A stretch of 64,000 bases of DNA from Agrypnia vestita (GCA_016648135.1 JADDOH010003941.1:62001-126000), one strand, 5' to 3'. Positions 39,901-51,473 are shown, counted from the stretch's first letter. Numbers and translations are program-made. Notes: generated from the letters alone by a model not told the origin.

Positions 39901-41214
39901 TAAAAGCGTTAGTAGTTGACACATTAAGAAAGAATTGAACAGAAAATTAAGAAAAAAGATAACACAAAAAAATATTCTCTATTATCACTTTTTAATGTTT
40001 AAGAATGTTATTTATAAAAATAACACAATATAATATGTTTTTATTTAAAAAATTACTAAGAGAAAGTTCAGTAGTTGGACATCTAGTAAACTTATGAATT
40101 TTACTAGTTGACAGATAACTTATGTTTCAGTACTTGACGCTACTTAACTGTTTGAACATTTCAATATATTAACATAACCACAAATATATTTACAAATCAG
40201 AATTATTATAATTTAAAAATTCTTAGTTCAACCTAATATCACTTATACATGGACTGTGACAATGTTTTAATTATTTGAAACCCATTTTATGTTTTCCATC
40301 TTCTCGCGATACCATTGGTCATTGATATTACAACACTTAATTTTCTTTTTACAAAATAATGCAGAATAATTCAGTCAGAATAAATGTAATGGAATCATTT
40401 TGACATGTGTGTATTTTGACATAGGCCTTTCATATTATGTAAGTTCCCACCGGACGATGAACGTCGACGTGAATGATGAAGTTACTAATTCTGTGTGTAT
40501 TCTTGTATTCTAGTAATTGACATGTAATACTTCAGTTGTTAAAAGGGTGTCAACTGCTAAACTGAATAATGTAAAAAAACTTTTACTATATTTATCGGTA
40601 GATGTTCGTTGTAGATAATGGTGGTGACAAAATCGACACAATTTTACAAAATGATTAATAAAACCCATAGGGCAATAAATAAAAATAAAATTTGATAATT
40701 TATTGTAGTGTATCTGGATGAACGTCTGTTGGAATGAACGAGAGAGAGATGAGTATGAGAGAGCGAATAGATGTAAATTAAGAGGCGCCATATAGACGCG
40801 TTCTCTTACCACTCGACTGTCAAGTCAGTAACAACTTATTATCTACCTGAAATATTTAATATTATTATTGCGTGAACTCCATTTTTACATACCAATGAAA
40901 TATGTATGTAAATACCAATGTAATGAGGAACATCGAGTTTCTCTGGATCTCTGAGTACCTACAAAGTTCTCCTCTTAAAGCTAAGAATGAGAACATCACA
41001 TTTATATAGGGCCATTTTTGTAAATATTTCATTAATGGTAATGGCAAACGCATCGACTTTGTGATTATTGGATATAACAATAGTTGGAAGTGGTAATTTT
41101 TCACGACAAAAGTTTTTTTATAATTCCACAAATGGCTTAATTTAATAACTTAAAATTAAAAGTAGCAATTCCTACAGAGCTAGAGGTGTCAACTATCGAC
41201 CTTTTAAAGTGACG
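39901..41214. repeat. Possible degenerate transposon with repeated GTAGTTGACA-like words
   Basis: The left edge AAAGCGTTAGTAGTTGACAC (39902) and the right edge, read in reverse, AAAAGGTCGATAGTTGACAC (about 41188-41207), resemble each other. Variants of the word occur at about 40070, 40106, 40133, 40511 and, inverted, 40547. The size (1.3 kb) and inverted ends fit a DNA transposon, but I recognise no transposase. Confidence 0.35.
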
Positions 41215-41321
41215 CAACAATATTTATATGAAAGTTACATTAAAAATGTATGTGTTCAAAATAATTAATAATATTAAATTAAAATTTATTATATTCAATA
41301 ACACATTTTTACCGTGAAGTT

Positions 41322-41580
41322 TCAATTTTTCAGAACAAAGTTCTTTGAAATTTAAAGCCAAATTTTTAATCAATTAGGAAGACATGCAGAAAAATCAAAT
41401 CAATGAAAAAATATTTTGGCTGCTACCGGGATTTGTAACCCAGATCACCTAGCTTTCCGGGCAGGTTATCAATTACACCACATCAGCCTGGTAAATTTCC
41501 GTCAATATATCGACTTTATCTGTAAGTCTCGTTTATTAACGGTTTAATTCATTTTTTTAATTTTTCGACACATTTGATAA
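41322..41580 (-). mobile_element. SINE-B copy, minus strand
   Basis: Reading minus: tRNA-like head near 41410-41490, then AAAATATTTTTTCATTGATT, TCTGCATGTCTTCCTAATTG and AGAACTTTGTTCTGAAAAAT. It is paired with an opposite copy just downstream. Confidence 0.65.
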
Positions 41581-41689
41581 AATTTAATTTAATTCTGGAG
41601 TCCCCTAGCGGAAGTTACACAAAGTAAATTGTACTTACCACGCCAGAAAAAGTAGATTGCTCTATAAATGGATAATATATGTTAATCAA

Positions 41690-41915
41690 TTAATAAATGA
41701 GACAAACAGAAAAGGTCGGTATGTCGACGGAAAGGTACCAAGCTAATGTTACCAATTTTACCACATCAGCCTGGTCGATGTGGTAAAATTGGTAACAAAC
41801 CGGCCCGGAAAGCTAGGTTATCTGAGTTTGAACCCCGGTAGCAGCCAAAATATTTTTCGTTGATTTGATTTTGTGGCGTATCTTTCTAATTGATTAATAA
41901 TTTTTGTTTTAATCT
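41690..41915 (+). mobile_element. SINE-B copy, plus strand, with a perfect 20-bp hairpin at its head
   Basis: It carries GAGTTTGAACCCCGGTAGCAG (B-box region near 41826-41845) and the tail TTTTCGTTGATTTGATTTTG. At 41748-41767 and 41777-41796 are perfect 20-bp inverted repeats around a 9-base loop (AGCCTGGTC), made of head sequence in both orientations: a head-to-head duplication. Confidence 0.65.
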
Positions 41916-42515
41916 ATACTGTATTGTGCACTAATGAAAATTATTTTATATCCCAGCTATTGAGGGATTTTTTTAGTTTTATTGAAACCTAATAAAGGCT
42001 TCTCCAAATAGCGGGGGAAACTATTTTCTTGTCATTTAATTCTGAGAAGGCAAATTTAGGTCCATTCCTTCCCCAATTTCCTTCCTTTTACAGAATTGTT
42101 CATTGAAGTATGACATTTGATCGGAACAAAGGATTCTACCTACTTCATTGTGTCGCATGGAGATAGGGGCTCTCGTAACAGTCGGAAGCTAAAGAACACC
42201 CTGTGAGACATGCTTGACCTTAAAAGCTCTACAAGTTCTTTTAGATGACACACGAATAATTTTATGAGATTTTTCCTGCGATATCCAGAAATTTATTCCA
42301 AAGTATACTAAATGTTTATTTGAATATTTTATTTGTCTGTCATTGTCAGTAAAATATAATATGTAACATAATATTTGTAAAATATTTGTTAGTTTTTTTT
42401 AAATAAATAATTACTAATGACGTACGACAAATTAAAAGCTATAATTGAAAAAACATATTTTTAAATTATCTACCAATGTGCTCAACCTATAAAGGTATAA
42501 TAAATATAATTTATA
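41916..42515. other. No gene recognised
   Basis: Mixed then AT-rich sequence. Confidence 0.4.
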
Positions 42516-42517
42516 AA

Positions 42518-42790
42518 CTAGCCGTACACCGATGAAAAATCACAGAACATGAAATGCTTCGCGTCTTTATTAAGCCCGCTAAATGCTTGTATATTATATA
42601 GTATATTTTTGACGGTCCTCGAAGAGGCGATGGTAGCAACATGCGTTAAACGGCCGGATCGGGTTTGCTGGCCCGGGATTCAAGCCCCATCTCCGGCCGT
42701 TTAATTTGTTTTTTAGCCGTGAATTCTAACGAAATTATGGACGTTATTCGAAGTTACGACAGACGGACAGACAACGAAATTTTTATATTT
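42518..42790. mobile_element. Composite short repeat (same family as 2726-3030)
   Basis: It opens ACTAGCCGTACACCGATG, carries the GGTCCTCGAAGAGGCG segment, the tRNA-like GGCCCGGGATTCAAGCCCC near 42670-42690, AATTATGGACGTTATTCG and a GACGGACAGACAACG run before AAATTTTTATATT. Confidence 0.55.
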
Positions 42791-43688
42791 GATAAGTAAA
42801 ATTTGATTTAGTTGTGATTTCTCTATATTACCTAAATTTTAAGTAGCAACCTATCAATAAGCGTGATAGTTTGTAGGTGCGTGGAGCTTAGTTGGGGTTA
42901 TTGAACTTGGTACTTGAATTTAAATACGAATAGGTAGGTGTACTCGTGTATTGCTGGGTTTTCTAATGTCAATCACCATAAACGTGTTCTTATGCGTTAC
43001 ATCAACGTTCAAACTAACGAAGTTTTGAATATTTAACAATCTAGTGAATTGTAGGGATTTCAAGAGACCGACAATTGACATTTTCAGTGTAGATTTGTAT
43101 CATTTTTAATTGTCCAATTTAAAGGTAATCCTGGTTCGACGGCTACATCACAAGTTAATAATTGAATGTGGTGGCGTTTACTTTGTAAAAATCTATTTTA
43201 ACAATTATGAATAAAACACTACTTGTGTTATTTTATTTTTAACTATTTTCAAGTAGGTACTAATTTTAGTGGTAGCAATTTATAATACATTTTATTTCTA
43301 AATAAGTACATTATATTTTCAGTATCAAATAACTTGAATCGGGAAAAGTTGCATGTCAGTCGTGGAGGAGGAATTCTTTCTAATAAAACAATAGTTTAAT
43401 AAGTACCAAAAAAAAAATCACTTCCTTGTTAGAATCATCCATTTTCTACCAAAATGTTACCTCCCAGAGTGGTGTAACCCCTTAACTATAAACATGACTG
43501 AAGATTTTGTTACTTTATCTCAGGGGCAAATTACAATTTGAAGCAAGAAACTTAATAATGATGCTATATAAAAATTAAAAACTATTAATAGCTTAACAAC
43601 GCTGCCGCCTATTCGTATGATCTATAAATTAACCCAACGAGCTCTGAGTACATAAAGACCAACCAGCATGCGACGGAAACCATTCTGA
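42791..43688. other. AT-rich, no gene
   Basis: Nothing recognised. Confidence 0.4.
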
Positions 43689-45057
43689 ATAATACTGTAC
43701 AGTTCTATTATCCAAGGATCCGGCACGCAATTAGAGTGTGACATTGATCTCTAAAAAAATCATCTTAACGGGGTAATGATTATCAAAATTGGAATACTAT
43801 TCAGACTTTTGAATAATAATATTCCAATGTAATTTTTGTTAGAAATTTTACATCAACTAGTTATTGCTCGAAAATAATTACATATCCAAAAATTTCTCCG
43901 AACCTATTATCAGTTTTTGTGGCGTATTTAATGTTTGTGAGATGATTTTTTACTTAAATAGAGTTATAAATTATTGATTTCGTTCATTCAAGAACTATGG
44001 ATATTCTAGTGACAACCACAAATGTCAGTACACTATAAAATAATAACATAATACAATAATAAATAGGTTTTAAATTGACTCAATCTAGTAGAAACATCAC
44101 ATTGATAAATAGAATATAGGTGGTGATTACCAGTTTGAAAGTTATTAAATTTGCAGGAAATGTAAGTGCTTTGCAAACATTCCATTTGCTAGCTAAAGTT
44201 AAAAAAATTAATCGATTTCGGTTTTATTAGAAAATGCATTTCCGCTATACCGCACCCAATTTCCTACTAAAACAGACATGCGTACGCTGTATAGATTAGA
44301 TAACTGAATATAATATATCTGGTTATTGGAGGATTTTAATCTGAAAAAATTAGAACTTTATTTAAATTTTCAACATTGCGAATTATAATAATAAGACAAT
44401 AGTGACTATAGAAATCGCGTAATTGTTTCAACAACAAATAAATTAAAAACGACCCCTTCCAAAAATAAAAAAAATTGTTTTACATTCGTACTTCGATAAT
44501 TATATTTTAATTTAATATAAAATATATTTATATGGTTTAAAAAACTCATTTTGTATAATTATCAAATGTTTCGGGGTCAACGGTCCCTTTATCGGGATAC
44601 AACGTATTCAACAAATAAAAATCGAAGTAAAGACATTAAAAAAACCCAATTAATAATATATGGGCGATGAATACCTAACTAAGAAATAAAGTAAAAAAAA
44701 AAAAAAATTTTAACAGTAACTATTTGCAAAAAACACCTAGTTATTTATAATATTTAATTTTCTACGAACACATTTTCTAATTTCTAATATTTCTGATTTA
44801 ACCAACATAATAATACTGTACAGTTCTATTATCCAAGGATCCGACACGCAATTAGAGTGTGACATTGATCTCTAAAAAAATCATCTTAACGGGGTAATGA
44901 TTATCAAAATTGGAATACTATTCAGACTTTTGAATTATAATATTCCAATATAATTTTTGTTATAAATTTTACATAAACTAGTTATTGCTCAAATAATTAC
45001 ATATCCAAAAATTTCTCCGAACCTATTATCGGTTTTTGTGGCATATTTAATGTTTTA
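43689..45057. repeat. A-B-A block: 248-bp direct repeats around an ~875-bp core
   Basis: Segment A (43689-43936) recurs at 44810-45057 with few differences; both contain ACTGTACAGTTCTATTATCC and GGGGTAATGATTATCAAAAT. Between them lies core B (about 43931-44806), which recurs alone at 51474-52356. B contains a hammerhead-like motif on the minus strand (CCGATAA 44595-44589, GAAAC 44572-44568). The A segments lack TG...CA ends, so a simple LTR element is not shown. A Penelope-type tandem arrangement or an ordinary duplication is possible. Confidence 0.65.
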
Positions 45058-46131
45058 TTCTCTCTATCATTATTTTGTATTTCAAAATCATATTTTTATC
45101 TGTCTAGCTTTCTTCATTGGCATTTATCCCCTGTCAGAGGTTACGATTCCTGGTGGAAGGTCACGTTTATCTTTATAATTATTTGTTAGAACAAATTCAT
45201 TAAATTTTTTCTTCCAAACTTATAATTTTAAAAAAAATCTTGTCGTTAACTGTTCTCCTCATCTCTCAATAGTTCCCTTACATCCGCCCTTACATCAGTG
45301 ACTTAGGCTCATTTTTCAATACCTAACCATCTATACCTTGTGACGTAGCAACCTCTGTTCGTCACACCTCTTCGCGAAATATCTAAAAGTAATGAATTTA
45401 TCGATCCCCGCACCAAATATCTGCACCAAAATTGATTTCAATCCGCGTAGGTACCGCGAATACTCTATGGGAAAAATAAATGTCTTTGGTCTACTGCAGA
45501 TAGTTTCACGGCGGTCGCGAACGTCGGGGACGATATTACAAAATGGCGCATTCGAAATCTGACACTTCGGCTCGCAAGATGTGAGCCTTTCTGTGAACCC
45601 TCGTGTTAAGAGGTAAGCTCATTCCCAGAGACGCAATTTGAAGTGGCATAAAGATAACTTGTGAAATTACATAATTGTTTGTTTAATAATGTCTTTCGTA
45701 CAGAGGGTCCTTCCACGCCAGCGTTTCGCGCCATGGCTAGGTGACGCAGCGTGGAGTGAAAGGTGCATCCCTTGCAACGCCTGGGGGGCAGCTGCAGAGA
45801 TGATGTTCCGGAAGTCATCTGCATCGACAGCCCAAAGCCTCGGGGCGGGGTTGTTCTCTGGACCCATAAGGGAGCAATTAGTATTCGCACAGCCTATTGT
45901 AGCTTCATTGTTTTTGAATCTGATATAGAAATTTTGACCTGATGTTAATTGAATCTACAGAATGTGATTGCCAGCGTTTCCGACACCAGCGCTGCGTCAC
46001 CGCTAGTAGTATAAAAGTATTTAGTTTCGACTGTCTTTTCCATCCTTGTTTAATGGGGCCGCTAGCGCTGATGTCGAGGCGCGGTAAATTAAATTATTCA
46101 ACTCTATTTATTGTACAGAAAAGATTTTGAT
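45058..46131. promoter_or_regulatory. GC-richer unique block
   Basis: 45440-46080 stands out (CACGGCGGTCGCGAACGTCG, GCAACGCCTGGGGGGCAGC, GGCCGCTAGCGCTGATGTCG). Overlapping open frames of 66-94 codons exist on both strands (45606-45928), none with a motif I know. Either non-coding regulatory DNA or an unrecognised exon. Confidence 0.3.
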
Positions 46132-46431
46132 GTGCAAAATTCACAAAAATATTTTATGGAAAATTGTCACCTTCTGTGGCACTATTAATTTCTGTTTAAA
46201 ATTCATTTGAATAAATTCACATGTTAATTAAATAATGTTTCGTTGTATAATCCTTGTCATTGAACTGTTGCAACTTTAAATATGTTAAAATGAGAGACAG
46301 CTGAAGTGCAGCGTACACGACACCAGAAGTACCCTGAGTTTGAAATGTGGAAGTAAGGTGAGTCCCATTCTTAGCCGACTGAGCAAAACTGGTGGTGACG
46401 AGGAGTTCTGATGGAAGCATCAGAACCTCAC
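46132..46431. other. No gene recognised
   Basis: AT-rich to 46260, then unique mixed sequence. Confidence 0.4.
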
Positions 46432-46713
46432 GTCATAACCTATAAAACTCAATTTCCTATCTTAACTGTCTGTTCTCTATACAAATCTACACCGTTTGTC
46501 CGATTCGATTCAAATTTTACAATCTTATGCTTTAGGACCTGGCGGGTAGCGTAGGCTATATTCCCCCCCCCCCCCCATTATTTTACCCCTTCCCTACCCA
46601 CTGATATATTTTCGATGCAAATCTATACCGTTCGAATCGAACCTTTGTTTCCCCCCAAAAATTTATTTTCAACTTAATCCTTAACCCGTGCAACGCCGGG
46701 TACGAACGGCTAG
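46432..46713 (+). mobile_element. Helitron-like element, short copy
   Basis: It starts near TCATAACCTATAAAACTC, has one internal unit (ACAAATCTACACCGTTTGTC...), a long C run at about 46562-46576, and ends with hairpin CCCG-TGCAACGC-CGGG, TACGAACGG, CTAG and T. Compared with 19957-20535 the hairpin stem differs at paired positions (T/A against C/G), preserving pairing. Confidence 0.65.
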
Positions 46714-48269
46714 TTATTTATATATGAAAATAATTATTTAATTTGATCGAAACCAATGTAAAAATTCTATTTTTAAAAAGAGTCAGTTTGATATCTTCAT
46801 CTGTCGATGAGAGATCATGTTACTCTCGAAACTTAAATAATGAAAAATATAAATATATTATTTAACTCACGTAAAGGTAACAAGGTTAATTTTTCTCCTT
46901 CATCTTGAACGCATACACTTTAAATTACGCTAATAGGCTTCTCACACTTACGGAGACGCAAATTCAGAAAGTTCCTCCGATCCCCATTCCACTGATCTCA
47001 GGAATAGGACCCGCGGAGCCGATGGAGGAGTCGTAAGATGTGACGGTTATCCCTGCCATATGTCACCAATTTGTTACAATTAGCAGCGCAGACCAGCTAA
47101 AGCGAGGCTGTTAAATCGCTAACAGAGGAACCATTCAAGTGCCACTTATGTCCAGCAGCTTAGAAGGCGGGTGAAAAGGACGGATTAATTAATATAAAAT
47201 AGAGCTCAATTCATGATCTAATCGAAGCTACTAATTGATTCTTAAATAACATAATTATAATCCTATTCTTATCTGTTTTACAAACTTTGAAGAACAATAC
47301 TTATTTTGAGTAATGAATGATTTTTTTACATAATTAAATCACTTTAAAAGAAAAAAAACATTACTAATGAAGTAGACGTACATCCGTGAAAATTACACCA
47401 TTTTAAAGCTTAAAATTCATGAAGAGAAAACCATTTATTTTTTTTAATTGGTTTTATTCATTTAAACCTAAACCAAATGCAATAAAATAATAATATAAAA
47501 ATGTCAAGACCGTGTAATTTCGAGCCTTGCGCATTGCTTGCATCGCACGCTAATTGTGTGTCACACTCTAATTAGCTATTTTCAGAAAGTTACCTACTTG
47601 ACAGACCGACTGACATACGGCCAAAAAGACAGTCTACGAAATCAAATATATTTATTTTTTAATATTGTCTAGATAAACAAATCATAAAAAAAAACTGCAT
47701 ATACTGCGTGGTATTGATATCTGAGTTAATATAAAATATTACCTATGTCTGAAAAAACATTAATTATTTAAAACGAGTACATCTTATGTCTTATTATGAA
47801 ACTCACTCTGACAAACATAAAACGCTCTTGCTAATTTCAAACATATAAATAAGGTAACTCCTTTTTTGACAGATGGCTTGACTTAATTATTTGTTTTTAG
47901 AGCGCGGTTAACAAGTATGTTTTGATAAATTATCTTAATTTCGCTAATTATCTTAGTCTTTTATTGTGAATGTTTGAATAGATAATTATTCCTCATTAAT
48001 ATCCTGTTGACGTAGACGAAATCTTCGACGATAATACAAGAAATATAAAATATATTCGAGGAGGATCCAGACACCACTAAAAAAGAAAAAAATATTTTTA
48101 AAATCTTCACAATAACGGAAAAGCTGTTAGCCTCGAATATCTTTTCTCTCGAAACCATGCTAGTCACAAAAGCATAACTCAAGCGTATATAGTACAAAGT
48201 TGAGTTTATTGAAGATAAAAGTGGTAAAACGGCAGTTAAAGCTGCAGTCAACAAATAAATGTTTCATAG
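46714..48269. other. Mixed flank with one GC-richer patch
   Basis: 46930-47190 is GC-richer and repeat-free (GGACCCGCGGAGCCGATGG). The rest is AT-rich. No supported gene; a 97-codon minus-strand open frame at 47961-48254 has no recognised motif. Confidence 0.35.
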
Positions 48270-48274
48270 AAGAT

Positions 48275-48930
48275 AAAGGTTTTTTTTTAAATGGGAAAGT
48301 AGTTTAGTAAAAAAGTAAAAAAAGGTCATTTTGAATGCTCATAGGGCTTATTACCTATCATACTGCTGGCTTAAGTGATCTTCCATATCTACTTTCCCAT
48401 ATAAAAATATAGCTTCGTCCCTATGAGACATCACTAATATATGTTGATTAATGATGTACCCTGGGGATAAAATCTAGTATTGTGTTCTTGAAAAATTCGG
48501 ACTTACTCAAAATATTTTGAATGTATATAACTGGTCTAAAAAATAGCAAAAATTGAAATAATTTTCAGCCGTATTCTAGTGTAATGTTAATAATTCATGT
48601 CAATACATGTTAATAACTCACAAACAAAGGTTGTGCAAGTTAAACATATTTACAAGTTCCAAAAATTTGAGATATGGTAGTCCATCATACCAAGGTGTAA
48701 TTATTGAACGTTACATCGTATAAGTGATCACTTAAGCCAGCCTTACGATAGGTCGTAAGCTCTATGAACACCCAAAAAGACCTCCATTCCTACTTCCCCT
48801 ATAAAAATATAGCTTTGCCTCTATGAGACATCTATAATACATGCTGATTAATGATAACCCCCTGGGGATAAAAACCAGTATTGTGTTCTTGAAAAATTTG
48901 GACACACTCAAAATATTCTGAAATAAATGT
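48275..48930. repeat. Complex repeat: inverted arms plus direct repeats
   Basis: The left arm (about 48290-48382: GGTCATTTTGAATGCTCATA ... GGCTTAAGTGATC) is complementary to 48722-48810 (GATCACTTAAGCCAGCC ... AAAAGACC). In addition 48395-48525 recurs directly at 48795-48925 (ATAAAAATATAGCTTCGTCC, GGGGATAAAA, TATTGTGTTCTTGAAAAATT). A weaker relative lies near 51115-51380. Probably nested MITEs. Confidence 0.55.
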
Positions 48931-49465
48931 TGTGTGATGGTAGCCAAACGCCACCAATGATGGAAGGAATTACCGTGGAGCAGACTATCTGACACGATAT
49001 TTATAGCAACATTCGCAGAACAAAGCTTGGAACCATTCGTCATTTAAAATTTATGTTTCGAAATTTTCCAATCCACATAATTGGTTTGACAGTTTCAGGG
49101 AGCGTTAAACAAGATTCTAATTGTGTAAATTGTAAATCGCTAAGTCTGCATAATTAATCTCTCTGTTGAGAACAACTTTGTTTTTAAACCTTATTAATTA
49201 TGAAGAACGTTGTTTTATTATATAATAATATCCATGTTTAAAATAATTATCATCGAGCAAAATTTTTTTTATTACGATTATATTTCGCAAATATTATTTC
49301 ACAAAAGCATATTATTAAATGATCCACTTTAATTTTTAATAACGACAGTTCATGAAGAAAATATTTATTTATATAGATAAAATTATAGAAAGTAACGAGA
49401 TTTATAGTAATCGGAAAGAAATACACAATCAATGGTTTTACAGCACTCTACAACTTTTATACTAA
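48931..49465. other. AT-rich, no gene
   Basis: Nothing recognised. Confidence 0.4.
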
Positions 49466-49469
49466 AACT

Positions 49470-49605
49470 CAGAAGATACTAGAAGGTTCTAGAATGAACC
49501 ATAAGAATCCCACAACGATTAGGCAATTATTGTAAAATCTCGAAAGATCGTGAAATATATTTATTTACCTATAAAATCAAGGGGCGTCGCACTACGCATC
49601 AGTCT
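49470..49605 (+). promoter_or_regulatory. Heat-shock-style Pol II promoter (HSE + TATA + initiator)
   Basis: A perfect three-unit heat-shock element AGAAG-GTTCT-AGAAT lies at 49481-49495. A second GAA/TTC-like cluster (CTCGAAAGATCGTGAAAT) is near 49538. TATAAAA is at 49570-49576 and an arthropod initiator TCAGTC at 49599-49604, putting A+1 at 49601 and the TATA box at -31. The spacing is canonical. No protein gene is evident downstream. It could be a real stress-induced transcript or the U3/R part of an old LTR. Confidence 0.55.
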
Positions 49606-49780
49606 TATTAACGTTTAACCAATGAGATATTAGCAACGAGTGTAGTGCGTACATTCCAGCGAAAGTAAATAAAGGAAGTACTTACACGGGCGAGAAGTTT
49701 TTCTACATGCGAATATTGAACGAAATTTTCTAGAAAGTGATCGAAACAATAAAAAAAATTAAGAAACAGTGCAATAATAA
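49601..49780 (+). other. Possible non-coding first exon downstream of the HSE promoter
   Basis: From the initiator to 49780 the sequence is A-rich leader-like, with only short open frames. A GTGAGT splice donor starts at 49781. If unspliced, AATAAA signals at 49865-49875 could end a transcript of about 290 bases. Product unknown. Confidence 0.35.
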
Positions 49781-50344
49781 GTGAGTGGAATATTCTAGAA
49801 ACATTAAGTAACTATAAATTTAAGAACAGGTTCCGATTTAATACATCTCCAGTGACTTTTTGCGAAATAAATAAAAGTTTAAATTGTTTAAGTGTTTTCA
49901 TTTGCTTCTAACAGTAATGTTCCTTGACAATATCTTAATGATTAGGTAAAAAATATTTTTTGCATCCTGCCTAAAGTTGTAAATAATAAATTGAGATTTA
50001 TTTTAATTTAATATTTCTTATCATTGTTGAACAAGAATATATCAGAAATAAGCATACCTGTAACTACGACAGTGGAGGAAGAGATGAATTGAATAAAAAG
50101 AAAACGATGGTTGAAGGCAACGTGGTGGTTGCTGGAGAGTGACGGATACAGAAGCTTTCGGGAAATGAAAAAACCTGGCGCCGAATAGAATCCGATGGAA
50201 AGAAATACAAAGAAAAAGGAATGGTCCCTATGAAGAAGAAGAAATTATAGAAAAGGTACATTTATAAATACATAAAGACAAACATTATTTTTATAATCAT
50301 ACGCTCTACGTAATATTAGGTATAATAATAAGTAATCAATTATT
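49781..50344. other. AT-rich, no gene
   Basis: Includes further TTCTAGAA words at 49728 and 49792 and the AATAAA signals near 49870. Nothing else. Confidence 0.4.
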
Positions 50345-50745
50345 TAAATGGCAAAAAAAAAAAAATTTAACTACCTTTAATTTTATTTTTAATCGATTTA
50401 ATATCCATCGTTATCTAGAACCATTTGCCATCTTGTTGGTAGACTTTTAAGAAAAATATGCTTCTAGGTGTTCTTAAAGCATCATTATAAAACCCTATCG
50501 GGCGCCCACTTCGATCGCTATCAGACAAGTGAGAATCACCAAAGAAAAATTTTCTAAACCCACGTTTGCACTTATTTACTTTCAATACGTCTTCATGCAC
50601 ATCACAAATTTTCTTTGTTGCATCCGTTGCATTAACACCCGATCGAAAATGAAACAGCATGCAATGACGTAAATGTTCTTCAGTTAGTTGGTTGTCCGCC
50701 ATTTTACAACAGAGTTATAAAAAAAAAAAAATTTAATTGTCACAA
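50345..50745 (-). mobile_element. Internally deleted mariner-like element
   Basis: A ~400-bp remnant with the mariner ORF N-terminus and C-terminal scrap. A-rich near-symmetrical ends (GGCAAAAAAAAAAAAATTTAA and TTATAAAAAAAAAAAAATTT) may be eroded termini; the exact TIRs are unclear. Confidence 0.6.
50415..50702 (-). pseudogene. Mariner transposase, N-terminal HTH fused to C-terminal tail by deletion
   Basis: The open 95-codon frame starts 'MADNQLTEEHLRHCMLFHF' and continues 'DATKKICDVHEDVL', 'CKRGFRKFFFGDSHLSD' and 'RSGRPIGF', the paired helix-turn-helix DNA-binding part of mariner transposases, including the GRP linker. It then jumps at about residue 72-80 to a tail like the family C terminus ('QQDGKW'). 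Family proteins are about 345 residues with a DDD catalytic domain, which is absent here. If translated it could bind DNA but not cut. Confidence 0.75.
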
Positions 50746-50879
50746 GTCACATGACCACTGATTATATTGCGTATAAAACACGTCTTTACACGTTCACTTT
50801 ACTGAGCTTAACTGAAGCAAACATTCCACAACAAAAATAATTGATTATTTATGGGTATACCTATAATAATGTTTAAATA

Positions 50880-50955
50880 CAAGCACAAGCATTTAGCTTA
50901 GTTTGAAAATAGTAAGAATATTGATGTGACACGACTACGTCGTATTAGATGTCTT
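50880..50955 (+). mobile_element. SINE-A 3' fragment
   Basis: ACAAGCACAAGCATTTAGCT, TTGAAAATAGTAAGAATATT and GATGTGACACG match the SINE-A body. Confidence 0.6.
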
Positions 50956-51473
50956 GTTGCTTCTTCTAATGATGCATATCTACGGGTTTTCGAGAAACAC
51001 TGAGAGCAGTGTTAAAGGTTCATCAATTATAGCTGAATAAGTTCAATATTTTCTGAATATAAATGCAAAATAACAATTAAATTTTTTATGATAAATTATA
51101 GACGTTTCGCAGTAACGAAGCTATTTACATGGGAAAATTGTATGGAAATCTTTATAGGGTCTCCTCAAGGCTATAAAAAGTAATGCAACGTTTATCAATT
51201 CCACCGTAAGAACACCCATATATTATCAAATGTTCCGTGGCCACACTATAAAGACTTACAAGTTTCCCATATAAATAGCTTCGCCTCTGTGAGTCTTTTT
51301 TAATCTAACAATCTATCTTTATAAATAATTATGCATATGTTGACAAAATCCAGTAATTGTATTTTTAGAGCAAACACATAAAAATATTATTAACAATTTT
51401 CAAATATTTGAATACTAGGTATACACTATGTGACTCGCTATTGGTGTATTTCGCGCCATAGATATGCAGAATT

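Noticed and set aside
43689..45057. Classical LTR retrotransposon
   Set aside because: Direct repeats are present, but they lack TG...CA ends, a primer-binding site or gag-pol, and the core also occurs without them.
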